Source: Streptomyces parvus
GTDB taxonomy: Bacteria > Actinomycetota > Actinomycetes > Streptomycetales > Streptomycetaceae
NCBI RefSeq assembly: GCF_014648875.1
Contig: NZ_BMRY01000002.1
Location: forward strand, 744,001-808,000
DNA length: 64,000 bases
Reading direction: 5' to 3'
The notes under the pieces were generated by a model that ran no database searches, was not told the DNA's origin, and saw nothing but the letters and a program-made list of their open reading frames with translations. The translations under genes were made by a program, and so were the position numbers. Position 1 is the first letter of the stretch. Each line of letters opens with the position of its first letter. This document shows positions 29,082 through 38,004 of this stretch, piece after piece.

Positions 29082-30293
29082 ATGAAGACGATCGACGAAC
29101 TTCTCGCCGAAGGGGTCGCGGGCAAGCGGGTATTCGTCCGCGCCGACCTCAACGTGCCGCTCGACGGCACCACGATCACCGACGACGGCCGTATCCGCGC
29201 CGTCCTCCCGACGATCGCCAAGCTCGCCGAGGCCGGCGCGCGCGTGGTCGTCGCCTCGCACCTCGGCCGCCCCAAGGGCGCCCCGGACCCGGCGTTCTCG
29301 CTGGCTCCCGCCGCCGCCCGCCTGGGCGAACTCCTCGGCGCCGACGTCGCCTTCGCCACCGACACGGTCGGCGAGTCCGCCCGCGCCGCGGTCGCCGGCC
29401 TCGCCGACGGCCAGGTCGCCGTCATCGAGAACCTGCGCTTCAACCCCGGCGAGACCTCCAAGGACGACGCCGAGCGCGGCGCCTTCGCCGACCAGCTGGC
29501 CGAGCTCGCCGACGTGTACGTGGGCGACGGCTTCGGGGCCGTGCACCGCAAGCACGCCTCCGTGTACGACCTCCCGGCGCGGCTGCCGCACTACGCGGGC
29601 TACCTCATCGCCACCGAGGTCGGCGTCCTGAAGAAGCTCACCACCGACGTCAAGCGCCCGTACGCGGTCGTCCTCGGCGGCGCCAAGGTCTCCGACAAGC
29701 TCGGCGTCATCGACCACCTGCTGGAGCGGGCCGACCGCATCCTCATCGGCGGCGGCATGGCGTACACCTTCCTCAAGGCCCAGGGCCACGAGGTCGGCAG
29801 CTCGCTGCTCCAGGAGGACCAGATCCCCGCCGTCCAGGAGTACCTGCGGCGGGCCGAGGAGAAGGGCGTGGAGTTCGTCCTCCCCGTCGACGTCGTCGTC
29901 GCCCCCGCCTTCCCCGACCTCAAGACCAAGGCCCCGGCCCACCCCGCCACCGTCGCCGCCGACGCCATGCCGGAAGGCCAGATGGGGCTGGACAACGGGC
30001 CCGAGACCAACAAGCTCTACGCATCGAAGCTCGCCGACGCGGCCACCGTCTTCTGGAACGGCCCGATGGGCGTCTTCGAGCACCCCGACTTCGCCGACGG
30101 CACCCGCGCGGTCGCCCAGGCGCTCGTCGACTCCCCGGCCTTCAGCGTCGTCGGCGGTGGCGACTCCGCCGCGGCCGTCCGCATCCTGGGCTTCGACGAG
30201 AATGCTTTCGGACATATTTCGACCGGTGGCGGCGCGAGCCTCGAATACCTCGAGGGCAAGACGCTTCCCGGGCTCGCCGCACTGGAGGACTGA
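29082..30293 (+). CDS. pgk: phosphoglycerate kinase
   Basis: A 403-residue glycolytic kinase moving phosphate from 1,3-bisphosphoglycerate to ADP. N-domain: [11 protein letters not shown] (substrate Arg/Asp/Asn), [15 protein letters not shown], and [13 protein letters not shown]-domain: [28 protein letters not shown], and the nucleotide loop [11 protein letters not shown] with the [17 protein letters not shown] end. Length is normal. CAAGGAG precedes ATG 29082. tpi follows after six bases, so pgk and tpi are co-transcribed. Confidence 0.98.
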   Translation: MKTIDELLAEGVAGKRVFVRADLNVPLDGTTITDDGRIRAVLPTIAKLAEAGARVVVASHLGRPKGAPDPAFSLAPAAARLGELLGADVAFATDTVGESARAAVAGLADGQVAVIENLRFNPGETSKDDAERGAFADQLAELADVYVGDGFGAVHRKHASVYDLPARLPHYAGYLIATEVGVLKKLTTDVKRPYAVVLGGAKVSDKLGVIDHLLERADRILIGGGMAYTFLKAQGHEVGSSLLQEDQIPAVQEYLRRAEEKGVEFVLPVDVVVAPAFPDLKTKAPAHPATVAADAMPEGQMGLDNGPETNKLYASKLADAATVFWNGPMGVFEHPDFADGTRAVAQALVDSPAFSVVGGGDSAAAVRILGFDENAFGHISTGGGASLEYLEGKTLPGLAALED

Positions 30294-30299
30294 CCTTTC

Positions 30300-31076
30300 A
30301 TGACCACCCGCACCCCGCTGATGGCGGGCAACTGGAAGATGAACCTCAACCACCTCGAGGCCATCGCCCACGTCCAGAAGCTCTCCTTCGCCCTGGCCGA
30401 CAAGGACTACGAGGACGTCGAGGTCGCCGTCCTCGCGCCCTTCACCGACCTGCGCTCCGTGCAGACCCTGGTCGACGGCGACAAGCTGAAGATCAAGTAC
30501 GGCGCCCAGGACATCTCGGCGCACGACTCCGGCGCGTACACCGGTGAGATCTCCGGCCCCATGCTCGCCAAGCTGCGCTGCACCTACGTGGCCGTCGGCC
30601 ACAGCGAGCGCCGCCAGTACCACGGCGAGAACGACGAGATCTGCAACGCCAAGGTGAAGGCCGCCTTCAAGCACGGTCTGACCCCGATCCTCTGCGTCGG
30701 TGAGGGCCTGGACATCCGCAAGGCCGGTGACCAGGTCTCCTACACCCTCGCGCAGCTCGACGGCGCCCTGAAGGACATCCCGGCCGAGCAGGCCGAGACC
30801 ATCGTCATCGCCTACGAGCCGGTCTGGGCCATCGGGACCGGCGAGGTCGCCACCCCCGAGGACGCCCAGGAGGTCTGCGGCGCGATCCGCGGCCGTCTCG
30901 CCGAGCTGTACTCGCAGGAGCTGGCCGACGCCGTCCGCATCCAGTACGGCGGCTCCGTCAAGTCCGGCAACGTCGCCGCCATCATGGCGCAGCCCGACGT
31001 GGACGGCGCCCTCATCGGCGGTGCCGCACTGGACGCCGACGAGTTCGTCAAGATCGTCCGCTTCCGCGACCAGTGA
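30300..31076 (+). CDS. tpiA: triosephosphate isomerase
   Basis: A 258-residue TIM barrel interconverting DHAP and [11 protein letters not shown] with Lys13, [10 protein letters not shown] with electrophile His101, [11 protein letters not shown] with catalytic base Glu173 and flexible loop 6, and [11 protein letters not shown] binding phosphate are all present. Start ATG 30300, six bases after the pgk stop. A 115-bp gap separates it from secG. Confidence 0.98.
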   Translation: MTTRTPLMAGNWKMNLNHLEAIAHVQKLSFALADKDYEDVEVAVLAPFTDLRSVQTLVDGDKLKIKYGAQDISAHDSGAYTGEISGPMLAKLRCTYVAVGHSERRQYHGENDEICNAKVKAAFKHGLTPILCVGEGLDIRKAGDQVSYTLAQLDGALKDIPAEQAETIVIAYEPVWAIGTGEVATPEDAQEVCGAIRGRLAELYSQELADAVRIQYGGSVKSGNVAAIMAQPDVDGALIGGAALDADEFVKIVRFRDQ

Positions 31077-31191
31077 GTATGCGGTAGCGCCGATCCGTCG
31101 TACCCTTGCGGGGGCCGAGGGGGTGGTCACCCTCCGGCCCCCGCTGTACGTACAGGCAGTATTCGAGAAATCCGGAAAGTAGGGACCAGCC

Positions 31192-31425
31192 GTGATTCTG
31201 GCGTTCCAGATCGCCCTGATCGTCTTCAGCCTGCTGCTGATGCTGCTGGTGCTCATGCACAAGGGCAAGGGCGGCGGCCTCTCCGACATGTTCGGTGGCG
31301 GAATGCAGTCCTCCGTCGGTGGCTCCTCGGTTGCCGAGCGTAACCTCGACCGGATCACCGTGGTGGTCGGTCTGATCTGGTTCGCGTGCATCGTCGTCCT
31401 CGGTCTGCTCATCAAGCTCGACTGA
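31192..31425 (+). CDS. secG: preprotein translocase subunit SecG
   Basis: A 77-residue SecG: two membrane helices (IALIVFSLLLMLLVLM and VVVGLIWFACIVVLGLLI) joined by the conserved cytoplasmic loop HKGKGGGLSDMFGGG. SecG assists SecYE/SecA protein export. GTG 31192 follows AAAGTAGGGACCAGCC. secG behind tpi is a widely conserved actinobacterial arrangement with no known functional reason. Confidence 0.96.
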   Translation: MILAFQIALIVFSLLLMLLVLMHKGKGGGLSDMFGGGMQSSVGGSSVAERNLDRITVVVGLIWFACIVVLGLLIKLD

Positions 31426-31468
31426 ACGACCCGTTCCGCGATTCCGGTAACGGTGTAACTCCTTCCAC

Positions 31469-31496
31469 TGGACGCACGTTGGGCCTTACGTAGACT
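31469..31496 (+). promoter_or_regulatory. candidate promoter of the rbpA-family gene
   Basis: TGGACG (31469-31474), 16-bp spacer, TAGACT (31491-31496). A close match to the Streptomyces vegetative (HrdB) promoter pattern, 41 bp before the start codon. Confidence 0.5.
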
Positions 31497-31536
31497 GAGG
31501 CATCCTTCGAGCACCATCACGCAGGGAGTTACGACC

Positions 31537-31872
31537 GTGGCAAGTGGCAACGCGATCCGGGGAAGCCGGGTCGGAGCGGGGCCGATGGGGGAGGCCGAGC
31601 GCGGCGAATCCGCGCCGCGCGCCCGCATCTCCTTCTGGTGCTCGAACGGGCACGAGACGCAGCCGAGCTTCGCCCATGACGCGCAGGTGCCGGACATCTG
31701 GGACTGCCCGCGCTGCGGCTTCCCGGCCGGCCAGGACAAGGACAGCCCGCCCGACCCGCCCCGCACCGAGCCGTACAAGACGCATCTCGCGTACGTACGT
31801 GAGCGCCGCAGCGACGAGGACGGCGAAGCGATCCTCGCCGAGGCACTGGCCAAACTCCGCGGCGAGATCTGA
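31537..31872 (+). CDS. rbpA: RbpA-family RNA polymerase-binding protein
   Basis: A 111-residue RbpA-type factor. The N-terminal IRGSRVG tail is followed by a zinc-ribbon core with FWCSNGH and DCPRCGFPAG cysteines, a PPRTEPYKTHLAYVRERR basic linker that contacts sigma and promoter DNA, and a C-terminal sigma-interaction helix (EAILAEALAKLRG). RbpA stabilises open complexes with the housekeeping sigma factor in actinobacteria. Streptomyces usually have a second RbpA-like gene elsewhere; from this window I cannot tell which is the principal copy. GTG 31537 follows CAGGGAGTTACGACC. Followed by a hairpin. Confidence 0.9.
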   Translation: MASGNAIRGSRVGAGPMGEAERGESAPRARISFWCSNGHETQPSFAHDAQVPDIWDCPRCGFPAGQDKDSPPDPPRTEPYKTHLAYVRERRSDEDGEAILAEALAKLRGEI

Positions 31873-31914
31873 CATCCCTCCCCGTACAGCTCCACGGAAA
31901 CCCCAGTCGTTCAC

Positions 31915-31942
31915 CGGCCGGACACCCACGGGTGTCCGGCCG
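31915..31942 (+). terminator. hairpin terminator after rbpA
   Basis: A 12-bp stem (31915-31926 with 31931-31942) with a tetraloop, about 42 bp after the rbpA-family stop codon. The remaining gap to pgi shows only an AATTAGGTT element that could be part of a -10. Confidence 0.7.
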
Positions 31943-32054
31943 TATCGCGTTCCCGCGCCACCCTTCTCCTCCACGCCGTCGGCCTCCCCGATCAATTAGG
32001 TTGGAGGGGCAGCGGGGATGCTGATGACGAGTGAGAAGTGGGCTGATATCCCGG

Positions 32055-33713
32055 ATGAACGCAGCAAGCCGAACCAAGCTCAACCAGACGCCCGAGTGGA
32101 CGGCTCTCGCCAAGCACCGTGAGGAGCTCGGCGCACCCCAGCTGCGCGAGCTGTTCGCGCGGCAACCGGACCGGGGCACCGCCTACACCCTGCGGGTCGG
32201 CGACCTCCACCTCGACTACTCCAAGCACCTGGTCACCGACGAGACGCTGCGCCTGCTGCGCGAGCTCGCCGCCGCCACCGGGGTCGCGGAGCTGCGGGAC
32301 GCGATGTTCCGCGGCGAGAAGATCAACACCACCGAGGACCGGGCGGTCCTGCACACCGCGCTCCGCGCCCCGCGCGAAACGGTCGTCGAGGTCGACGGGG
32401 AGAACGTCGTCCCCGCCGTGCACGCCGTCCTGGACAAGATGGCCTCCTTCGCCGACCAGGTCCGCTCCGGGCAGTGGACCGGCCACACCGGCAAGCCCGT
32501 CAAGAACATCGTCAACATCGGCATCGGCGGCTCCGACCTCGGCCCCGCCATGGCCTACGAGGTGCTGCGCTCCTTCACGGACCGCGACCTCACCCTCCGC
32601 TTCGTCTCCAACGTCGACGGCGCCGACCTCCACGAGGCCGTCCGCGACCTCGACCCGGCCGAGACGCTCTTCGTCATCGCCTCCAAGACGTTCACGACGA
32701 TCGAGACCATCACCAACGCCACCTCCGCCCGCGACTGGCTGCTGACCGAGTTGAGGGCCGGTCAGGACGCCGTCGCGAAGCACTTCGTGGCGCTGTCGAC
32801 CAACGCCGAGAAGGTCGAAGAGTTCGGCATCGACACGGCCAACATGTTCGAGTTCTGGGACTGGGTCGGCGGCCGCTACAGCTACGACTCCGCCATCGGC
32901 CTCTCGCTGATGGTCGCCATCGGCCCGGACCGCTTCCGCGAGATGCTGGACGGCTTCCACCTCGTCGACGAGCACTTCCGCACCGCCCCCGCCGAGGAGA
33001 ACGCCCCGCTCCTGCTGGGCCTCCTCGGCGTCTGGTACGGCAACTTCTTCGACGCCCAGTCGCACGCGGTGCTGCCCTACAGCCACTACCTGTCCAGGTT
33101 CACCGCGTATCTCCAGCAGCTCGACATGGAGTCCAACGGCAAGTCCGTCGACCGCGAGGGCGACCGCGTCGACTGGCAGACCGGCCCGGTCGTCTGGGGC
33201 ACGCCCGGCACCAACGGGCAGCACGCCTACTACCAGTTGATCCACCAGGGCACCAAGCTGATCCCGGCGGACTTCATCGGCTTCGCCGCCCCGGTGCACG
33301 ACCTGCTGCCCGGCCTGATCGCCCAGCACGACCTGCTGATGGCCAACTTCTTCGCCCAGACCCAGGCCCTCGCCTTCGGCAAGACGCCCGAGGAGGTCCG
33401 GGCCGAAGGCGTGCCAGAGGAGCTGGTCCCGCACAAGACGTTCCGGGGCAACCACCCCACGACGACGATCCTCGCCGACAAGCTGACCCCCTCGGTCCTC
33501 GGCCAGCTCATCGCGCTGTACGAGCACAAGGTCTTCGTCCAGGGCGCCATCTGGAACATCGACTCCTTCGACCAGTGGGGCGTCGAGCTCGGCAAGGTCC
33601 TCGCCAAGAAGATCGAACCGCTGCTGACCGGCGACGGGGGAGCGGACACCGGGCAGCTCGACAGCTCCACCGCCGCCCTGGTCGACGCCTACCGCACCCT
33701 GCGCGGGCGCTGA
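32055..33713 (+). CDS. pgi: glucose-6-phosphate isomerase
   Basis: A 552-residue PGI, converting glucose 6-phosphate to fructose 6-phosphate. Family blocks: [16 protein letters not shown] (phosphate loop), [51 protein letters not shown] (signature), [11 protein letters not shown], and the late [14 protein letters not shown] signature. Glu (MESNGK) and His/Lys acid-base residues are kept. ATG 32055 ([15 protein letters not shown]) is preferred to the earlier in-frame start at 32031. It links glycolysis to the pentose-phosphate genes on the other strand 3 kb downstream. Confidence 0.97.
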   Translation: MNAASRTKLNQTPEWTALAKHREELGAPQLRELFARQPDRGTAYTLRVGDLHLDYSKHLVTDETLRLLRELAAATGVAELRDAMFRGEKINTTEDRAVLHTALRAPRETVVEVDGENVVPAVHAVLDKMASFADQVRSGQWTGHTGKPVKNIVNIGIGGSDLGPAMAYEVLRSFTDRDLTLRFVSNVDGADLHEAVRDLDPAETLFVIASKTFTTIETITNATSARDWLLTELRAGQDAVAKHFVALSTNAEKVEEFGIDTANMFEFWDWVGGRYSYDSAIGLSLMVAIGPDRFREMLDGFHLVDEHFRTAPAEENAPLLLGLLGVWYGNFFDAQSHAVLPYSHYLSRFTAYLQQLDMESNGKSVDREGDRVDWQTGPVVWGTPGTNGQHAYYQLIHQGTKLIPADFIGFAAPVHDLLPGLIAQHDLLMANFFAQTQALAFGKTPEEVRAEGVPEELVPHKTFRGNHPTTTILADKLTPSVLGQLIALYEHKVFVQGAIWNIDSFDQWGVELGKVLAKKIEPLLTGDGGADTGQLDSSTAALVDAYRTLRGR

Positions 33714-33717
33714 GCCG

Positions 33718-34224
33718 ATGCCACAGGGGGAGGGGGAGACGGTCCGGCTGCGGCCGCCGCGCAACACACTGAACGAGCGGGCCGTCGGCTGGTGGCGGGT
33801 CCAGTGGCTGCTGCTGACGGCCCTGCACGTCGTGCCGCTCGCGGTGCTGGGCGCGCTGATCGAGCCGGCCCGTTTCTGGCTGCTGCTGCCCGCCGCGGTC
33901 CTGGCCGTCGCGGGGGCGGCGGCCACCGTCCTCTTCCCCCTGTGGTGGTTCCGTACGCACCGCTGGGAGATCACCGACGACGCGGTGTACGTCCGCACCG
34001 GGTTCTTCTGGCAGGAGTGGCGGATCGCCCCGATGTCCCGGATCCAGACCGTGGACACCGTGCGCGGCCCGCTGGAGCAGCTCTTCCGGCTCGCCACCGT
34101 CACGGTCACCACCGCCTCCGCCAAGGGCGCTGTCCGGATCCAGGGGCTGGACCACGAGCTGGCCGCCGACCTCGCCGGGCAGCTCACCCGGATCACCCGC
34201 GACACCCCCGGCGACGCCACATGA
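33718..34224 (+). CDS. PH-domain (YdbS-like) membrane protein
   Basis: 168 residues: two N-terminal membrane helices (WLLLTALHVVPLAVLGAL and FWLLLPAAVLAVAGAAATVLFPLWW) and one bacterial PH-like (bPH2/DUF304) domain starting HRWEITDDAVYVRTGFFW and containing the typical RIAPMSRIQTVDTVRGPLEQLFRLATVTVTTA. Members of the YdbS/YdbT pair are membrane proteins of poorly known role; in Bacillus they are linked to resistance to secreted peptides and lantibiotics. Four bases after pgi and overlapping the next gene by four bases (ATGA), so probably one transcript. Confidence 0.88.
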   Translation: MPQGEGETVRLRPPRNTLNERAVGWWRVQWLLLTALHVVPLAVLGALIEPARFWLLLPAAVLAVAGAAATVLFPLWWFRTHRWEITDDAVYVRTGFFWQEWRIAPMSRIQTVDTVRGPLEQLFRLATVTVTTASAKGAVRIQGLDHELAADLAGQLTRITRDTPGDAT

Positions 34225-35735
34225 GCACCGCCGCCCCGCCCGCCGACTGGCACCGCCTCGACCCCCGTACGGTCCTGGTCACCGCCCTCGTCGTGGCGGG
34301 GGTCGTCGCGGGCGCCGCCATCCCCGTCACGCTCGGGCTCACCCGCTGGTCCAGCCTCCCCGTCGCCGTGCTCCAGGTGCTCGCCGGAGCCCTCCTGGTC
34401 ATCGGGGTCGCGGCGGGCGCCGACCGGGTCCGCTGGCACCGCACCCGCTACCGCATCGGCACGGAGCGCGTCGACCTCCACACCGGCCTCCTCCTCGTCA
34501 AGCGCCGCTCCCTGGCCCGCAGCCGCATCCGCACGGTCGACCTCACCGCCAACCTGATGCTCCGCCTCCTCGGTCTGGTCACCGTCAGGATCGGCACCGG
34601 AGAACAGGGCTCCGAGTCCACCCTCGTACTGGACCCGGTCACCCGCGCCGAGGGCGAACGACTGCGCCTCCTCCTCCTGGAGCGCGCCGCCACCGCATCG
34701 CCCGGCGTCCACCGCGAGGGCGAACTGGCCGTCCTGGACCCCCGCTGGATCCGTTACGCCCCGGTCTCCTTCGTCGCCCCCATGCTCGGCGGAGCGGCCG
34801 CCGGGGCCGTGATGCAGGTCAGCGACTGGATCGGGGCCCAGGGCCAGGTCATCGAGTGGGTCGGCGACCGGTTCCGGGAGACCCCACTGCTCTGGACGAT
34901 CATCGTCCTGGTCCTGGCCGCCCTGGTCGCGGGCGTCGTCGGGGCGCTCGGCCTCTGGATCGAGATGTGGTGGAACTACCGCCTGGAGCGCGAGGCGGGC
35001 GGCACGCTGCGGGTCCGGCGCGGGCTGTTCACCTCCCGGTCCATCTCCGTCGAGGAGGCCCGGCTGCGCGGCGTCGACCTGGTCGAACCCCTGGGCGTCC
35101 GGCTGCTCGGCGCGGCCCGCCTCGACGCGATCACCACCGGCCTGGCCAAGGACCACGAGGCCAGGAACGCCGACCACAACACCCTGCTCCCGGCCGCGCC
35201 CCGGACCCGGGCCGACTCCGTCGCCGCCGACGTCCTGCGGGAGCCGGACACCCCGACCGGCGCGGCGCTCACCCCGCACCCCCTGGCCGCCCGGGGCCGC
35301 CGGCTGCGCTGGTCGCTCGCCGCGGCCCTAGCCCCGGTCCTGATCCTGACCCTCCTCGGGGCGCTGCTCACGCCCGTGCTGCTGTGGATCGCCCTCGGCT
35401 GCGCGGCGGTCGCCGTCCCCGTGGCCGTGGCGCTCGCCCTGGACGCGTACCGGGCGCTCGGCCACGCGCTCTCCGGCCGCTATCTGGTCACCCGCTCCGG
35501 AACGGTCCGCCGCTCCACGGCCGCCCTGGAACGGGCCGGGGTGATCGGCTGGACGGTGAAGCAGTCGGTGTTCCAGCGCCGGGCCGGGCTGCTGAGCATC
35601 ACGGCCACCACGGCCGCCGGAGGCGGCGCGTACACGGCGTACGACACCGACGCGTCCGAGGGCCTGACCTTCGCCGCCGATGCGGTCCCGGGGCTGCTGG
35701 AGCCCTTTCTGGAGCGTTCCCCGAAGGGCGCCTGA
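34221..35735 (+). CDS. multi-PH-domain (YdbT-like) membrane protein
   Basis: 504 residues, the larger partner of the previous gene. It shows three copies of the two-helix-plus-bPH2 unit: HRTRYRIGTERVDLHTGLLLVKRRSLARSRIRTVDL, then WWNYRLEREAGGTLRVRRGLFTSRSISVEEARLRGVDL, then LSGRYLVTRSGTVRRSTAALERAGVIGWTVKQSVFQRRAGL, separated by membrane pairs. The pattern 'RGLF..RSISVEEARLRGV' is diagnostic. Probably forms a membrane complex with the smaller protein. Possible role in envelope stress or peptide resistance is inference from Bacillus YdbST. ATG 34221. Confidence 0.88.
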   Translation: MSTAAPPADWHRLDPRTVLVTALVVAGVVAGAAIPVTLGLTRWSSLPVAVLQVLAGALLVIGVAAGADRVRWHRTRYRIGTERVDLHTGLLLVKRRSLARSRIRTVDLTANLMLRLLGLVTVRIGTGEQGSESTLVLDPVTRAEGERLRLLLLERAATASPGVHREGELAVLDPRWIRYAPVSFVAPMLGGAAAGAVMQVSDWIGAQGQVIEWVGDRFRETPLLWTIIVLVLAALVAGVVGALGLWIEMWWNYRLEREAGGTLRVRRGLFTSRSISVEEARLRGVDLVEPLGVRLLGAARLDAITTGLAKDHEARNADHNTLLPAAPRTRADSVAADVLREPDTPTGAALTPHPLAARGRRLRWSLAAALAPVLILTLLGALLTPVLLWIALGCAAVAVPVAVALALDAYRALGHALSGRYLVTRSGTVRRSTAALERAGVIGWTVKQSVFQRRAGLLSITATTAAGGGAYTAYDTDASEGLTFAADAVPGLLEPFLERSPKGA

Positions 35736-35749
35736 GAGGCCTGGGGCGG

Positions 35750-36112
35750 TCAGCCCCCGTGCGTCGTGTCGATGACGCAGAAGCGGTTGCCCTCGGGGTC
35801 GGCGAGCACCACGAAGTCCGGGTCCGGCGGATAGAGCTCCCACGCGACCCGCTCCGCGCCCAGCCCCATCAGCCGCTCCACCTCGGCCTCCTGCTCGTCC
35901 GAGTAGAGGTCCAGGTGGACCCGGGGGACCTCCTGGACGGGGGAGGTGGAGCGCCCCAGCGCCACGCCGACGCCGGGTCCTTCGACCGGGACGAGCACCA
36001 CCCAGTCGTCCGTCCCCGGCTCACGCTCGGTATAGGTGAGCGCCGCCTTCCAGAAGGCGGCGGCCCTGCTCACGTCGGTCGCGCCCATCACCACGGTTCC
36101 GATATGCACCAT
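35750..36112 (-). CDS. VOC-family (glyoxalase/bleomycin-resistance fold) protein
   Basis: A 120-residue vicinal-oxygen-chelate protein with two beta-alpha-beta-beta-beta modules: VHIGTVVMGATDVSRAAAFWKAAL... and VHLDLYSDEQEAEVERLMGLGAERV...FVVLADPEGNRFCVIDT. The metal-type positions (His3, His ~63) are partly retained. Such single-domain VOC proteins act as drug-binding or small-molecule enzymes; target unknown. ATG 36112 is chosen over an upstream GTG because VOC modules start here. It lies downstream of pgl on the same strand but beyond a hairpin terminator, so it is probably separately expressed. Confidence 0.82.
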   Translation of the reverse strand: MVHIGTVVMGATDVSRAAAFWKAALTYTEREPGTDDWVVLVPVEGPGVGVALGRSTSPVQEVPRVHLDLYSDEQEAEVERLMGLGAERVAWELYPPDPDFVVLADPEGNRFCVIDTTHGG

Positions 36113-36135
36113 GGGGCCGAGCTTTTCACGACGAA

Positions 36136-36168
36136 GGCCCGGCCCGCTCGGGATGAGCGGGCCGGGCC
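36136..36168 (-). terminator. hairpin terminator at the end of the tkt-tal-zwf-opcA-pgl operon
   Basis: A perfect 14-bp inverted repeat (36136-36149 with 36155-36168), loop GGGAT, 17 bp past the pgl stop on the minus strand. Confidence 0.78.
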
Positions 36169-36184
36169 TCAAGAGCGTCACCAC

Positions 36185-36967
36185 TCAGGCGGAGGCCGGA
36201 GGGTAGAGCGCGCGCGGCAGTCGCGAGGCCGCCGCCGCGTCCAGCAGCCACAGCGTGCGGCTGCGGCCGTACGCCCCCGCCGCCGGGGCCTGGATCTCCC
36301 CGGCCCCGGACAGCGCGATGGCCGCCGCTTCCGCCTTGTCCTCGCCCGCCGCGAGCAGCCACACCTCGCGCGCCGCGCGGATCGCCGGCAGCGTCAGCGA
36401 GACCCGGACCGGCGGCGGCTTGGGCGCCCCGTGCACACCGACGACGGTGCGCTCGGTCTCCCGTACCGCGGGCAGCTCCGGGAAGAGCGAGGCCACATGC
36501 GTGTCCGGGCCGACGCCCAGCATCAGCACGTCGAACGTGGGCACCGGGCCGTGGTCCTCGGGACCCGCGGCGGCGGCCAGTTCACCGGCGTAACCGGCCG
36601 CAGCGGCATCCGCGTCGTCGCCGTACGGGCCGTCGGACGCGGGCATCGCGTGCACCCGGGCCGGGTCCAGCGGCACCGCGTCGAGCAGCGCCTCGCGGGC
36701 CTGGGTGACATTGCGCTCCGGGTCGCCCTCGGGCAGGAACCGTTCGTCACCCCACCACAGGTCCAGGCGCGACCAGTCCACCGCGTCCCGGGCGGGCGCG
36801 GCGGCGAGCGCGGCCAGCAGGCCGTTGCCGTTGCGCCCGCCGGTCAGCACCACCGAGGCGTGGCCCCGGGAGGCCTGGGCGTCCACGATCTTCGTGATCA
36901 GCCGGGCCGCCGCGGCTTGGGCCATCAGCTCCTTGTCGCGGTGGACGACCAGTTGGGGAGGCGTCAC
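36185..36967 (-). CDS. pgl: 6-phosphogluconolactonase
   Basis: A 260-residue DevB-type lactonase that hydrolyses 6-phosphogluconolactone made by Zwf. Motifs: VVLTGGRNGNGLLAAL, the WSRLDLWWGDERFLPEGDPERN block (substrate site), VLMLGVGPDTHVASLFPELPA (catalytic DTH; many family members have GDGH or DGH), and LTLPAIRAAREVWLLAAGEDKAEA. The frequent 'GMGPDGH' is here GVGPDTHV, still with the His. GTG 36967 overlaps the opcA TGA by four bases. It is the last gene of the operon. Confidence 0.94.
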   Translation of the reverse strand: MTPPQLVVHRDKELMAQAAAARLITKIVDAQASRGHASVVLTGGRNGNGLLAALAAAPARDAVDWSRLDLWWGDERFLPEGDPERNVTQAREALLDAVPLDPARVHAMPASDGPYGDDADAAAAGYAGELAAAAGPEDHGPVPTFDVLMLGVGPDTHVASLFPELPAVRETERTVVGVHGAPKPPPVRVSLTLPAIRAAREVWLLAAGEDKAEAAAIALSGAGEIQAPAAGAYGRSRTLWLLDAAAASRLPRALYPPASA

Positions 36968-38004
36968 TTGGAGGCCGCCTTCTTGGCCGGGGCCTTCTTC
37001 GCGGCGGGAGCCTTGGCCTCGGCGGGCTTGTCCGCCTTGTCCGAGGCGGACGTGACCGGCCTGGCCGTGACCTCGCCGCCCGAGTGCAGCTTGTCGACGC
37101 CGAACTTCACCGCCGATGCGTAGGTGTTGTCCGGGTCGAGCCGGCGCAGCTCCTCCGCCAGCAGCTCGGAGGTGTCCCGGCGCTTGAGCGCCACCGCGCG
37201 GTCGGGCTGGTTCTGCATGGAGAGCGTGGCCAGCGAACCGTCGGCCCGGTCCAGGACGATGACGCCGTTCTTCGTCTCCATCCGGACCGCGGTGAGCCCG
37301 GGGCCCTGGGAGAGCGTGCGCTCCACCGGGACGCCGAGCCGGTCCGCGAGCCACATGGCCAGCAGCTCGCAGCTCGGGTTGTCGCTCTCGCCCTCGACGG
37401 TCGCGCCGATGACCTCGGCCGGCTGCTGGTCCAGCGCGGCGGCCAGCATCGAGCGCCACGGCGTGATCCGGGTCCAGGCCAGGTCCGTGTCGCCGGGGCT
37501 GTACGTCGCGGCCCGCACCGCCAGCTCGTCGAGCGGCAGCTCCGCCGAGTAGGTGTCGGTGATCCGCCGCTGGGCCAGTGCCCCGAGCGGGTCGTTCGCC
37601 GGGTCGGCGGGGGCGTCCTCGGGCCACCACACCACGACCGGGGCGTCCGGCAGCAGCAGCGGCAGGACGACCGACTGGGCGTGGTTGGCCAGCTCGCCGT
37701 GGAGGCGCAGGACGACGGTCTCGCCGGTGCCCGCGTCGGAACCGACCCGGACCTCGGCGTCGAGCCGGGCGTCGCGCCGGGCGCGCGGCGAGCGGCTGAC
37801 CCGCTTGATCACCGCGATGATCCGCGAGGGGTGCTCGCGCGAGGCGTCACCGGCCGACTTGAGCGCGTCGTACGCGTTCTCCTCGTCGGTGACGATGACC
37901 AGCGTGAGCACCATGCCGATGGCGGGGGTGCCGATCGCCCGGCGGGCCGAGACCAGCGCCTGGTTGATCTTGCTGGACGTGGTTTCCGTGAGATCGATCT
38001 TCAT
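36964..38004 (-). CDS. opcA: glucose-6-phosphate dehydrogenase assembly protein OpcA
   Basis: A 346-residue OpcA, needed for active G6PDH in cyanobacteria and actinobacteria, and shown in Streptomyces and cyanobacteria to be a redox-linked activator. Family blocks: ARRAIGTPAIGMVLTLVIVTDEEN, VVLPLLLPDAPVVVWWPEDAP, LAWTRITPWRSMLAAALDQ. The last ~25 residues are a Lys/Ala/Pro tail (KAPAAKKAPAKKAASK) that is variable between species. ATG 38004 overlaps the zwf stop (ATGA), and its end overlaps pgl: tight coupling to its client enzyme. Confidence 0.95.
   Translation of the reverse strand: MKIDLTETTSSKINQALVSARRAIGTPAIGMVLTLVIVTDEENAYDALKSAGDASREHPSRIIAVIKRVSRSPRARRDARLDAEVRVGSDAGTGETVVLRLHGELANHAQSVVLPLLLPDAPVVVWWPEDAPADPANDPLGALAQRRITDTYSAELPLDELAVRAATYSPGDTDLAWTRITPWRSMLAAALDQQPAEVIGATVEGESDNPSCELLAMWLADRLGVPVERTLSQGPGLTAVRMETKNGVIVLDRADGSLATLSMQNQPDRAVALKRRDTSELLAEELRRLDPDNTYASAVKFGVDKLHSGGEVTARPVTSASDKADKPAEAKAPAAKKAPAKKAASK

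Noticed and set aside
31997..32002. TTAGGTT before pgi (and near 59921 before dapD) as DmdR iron boxes
   Set aside because: Only the left half is present; there is no CCTAA half at the 19-bp spacing. They may simply be -10-like sequences.
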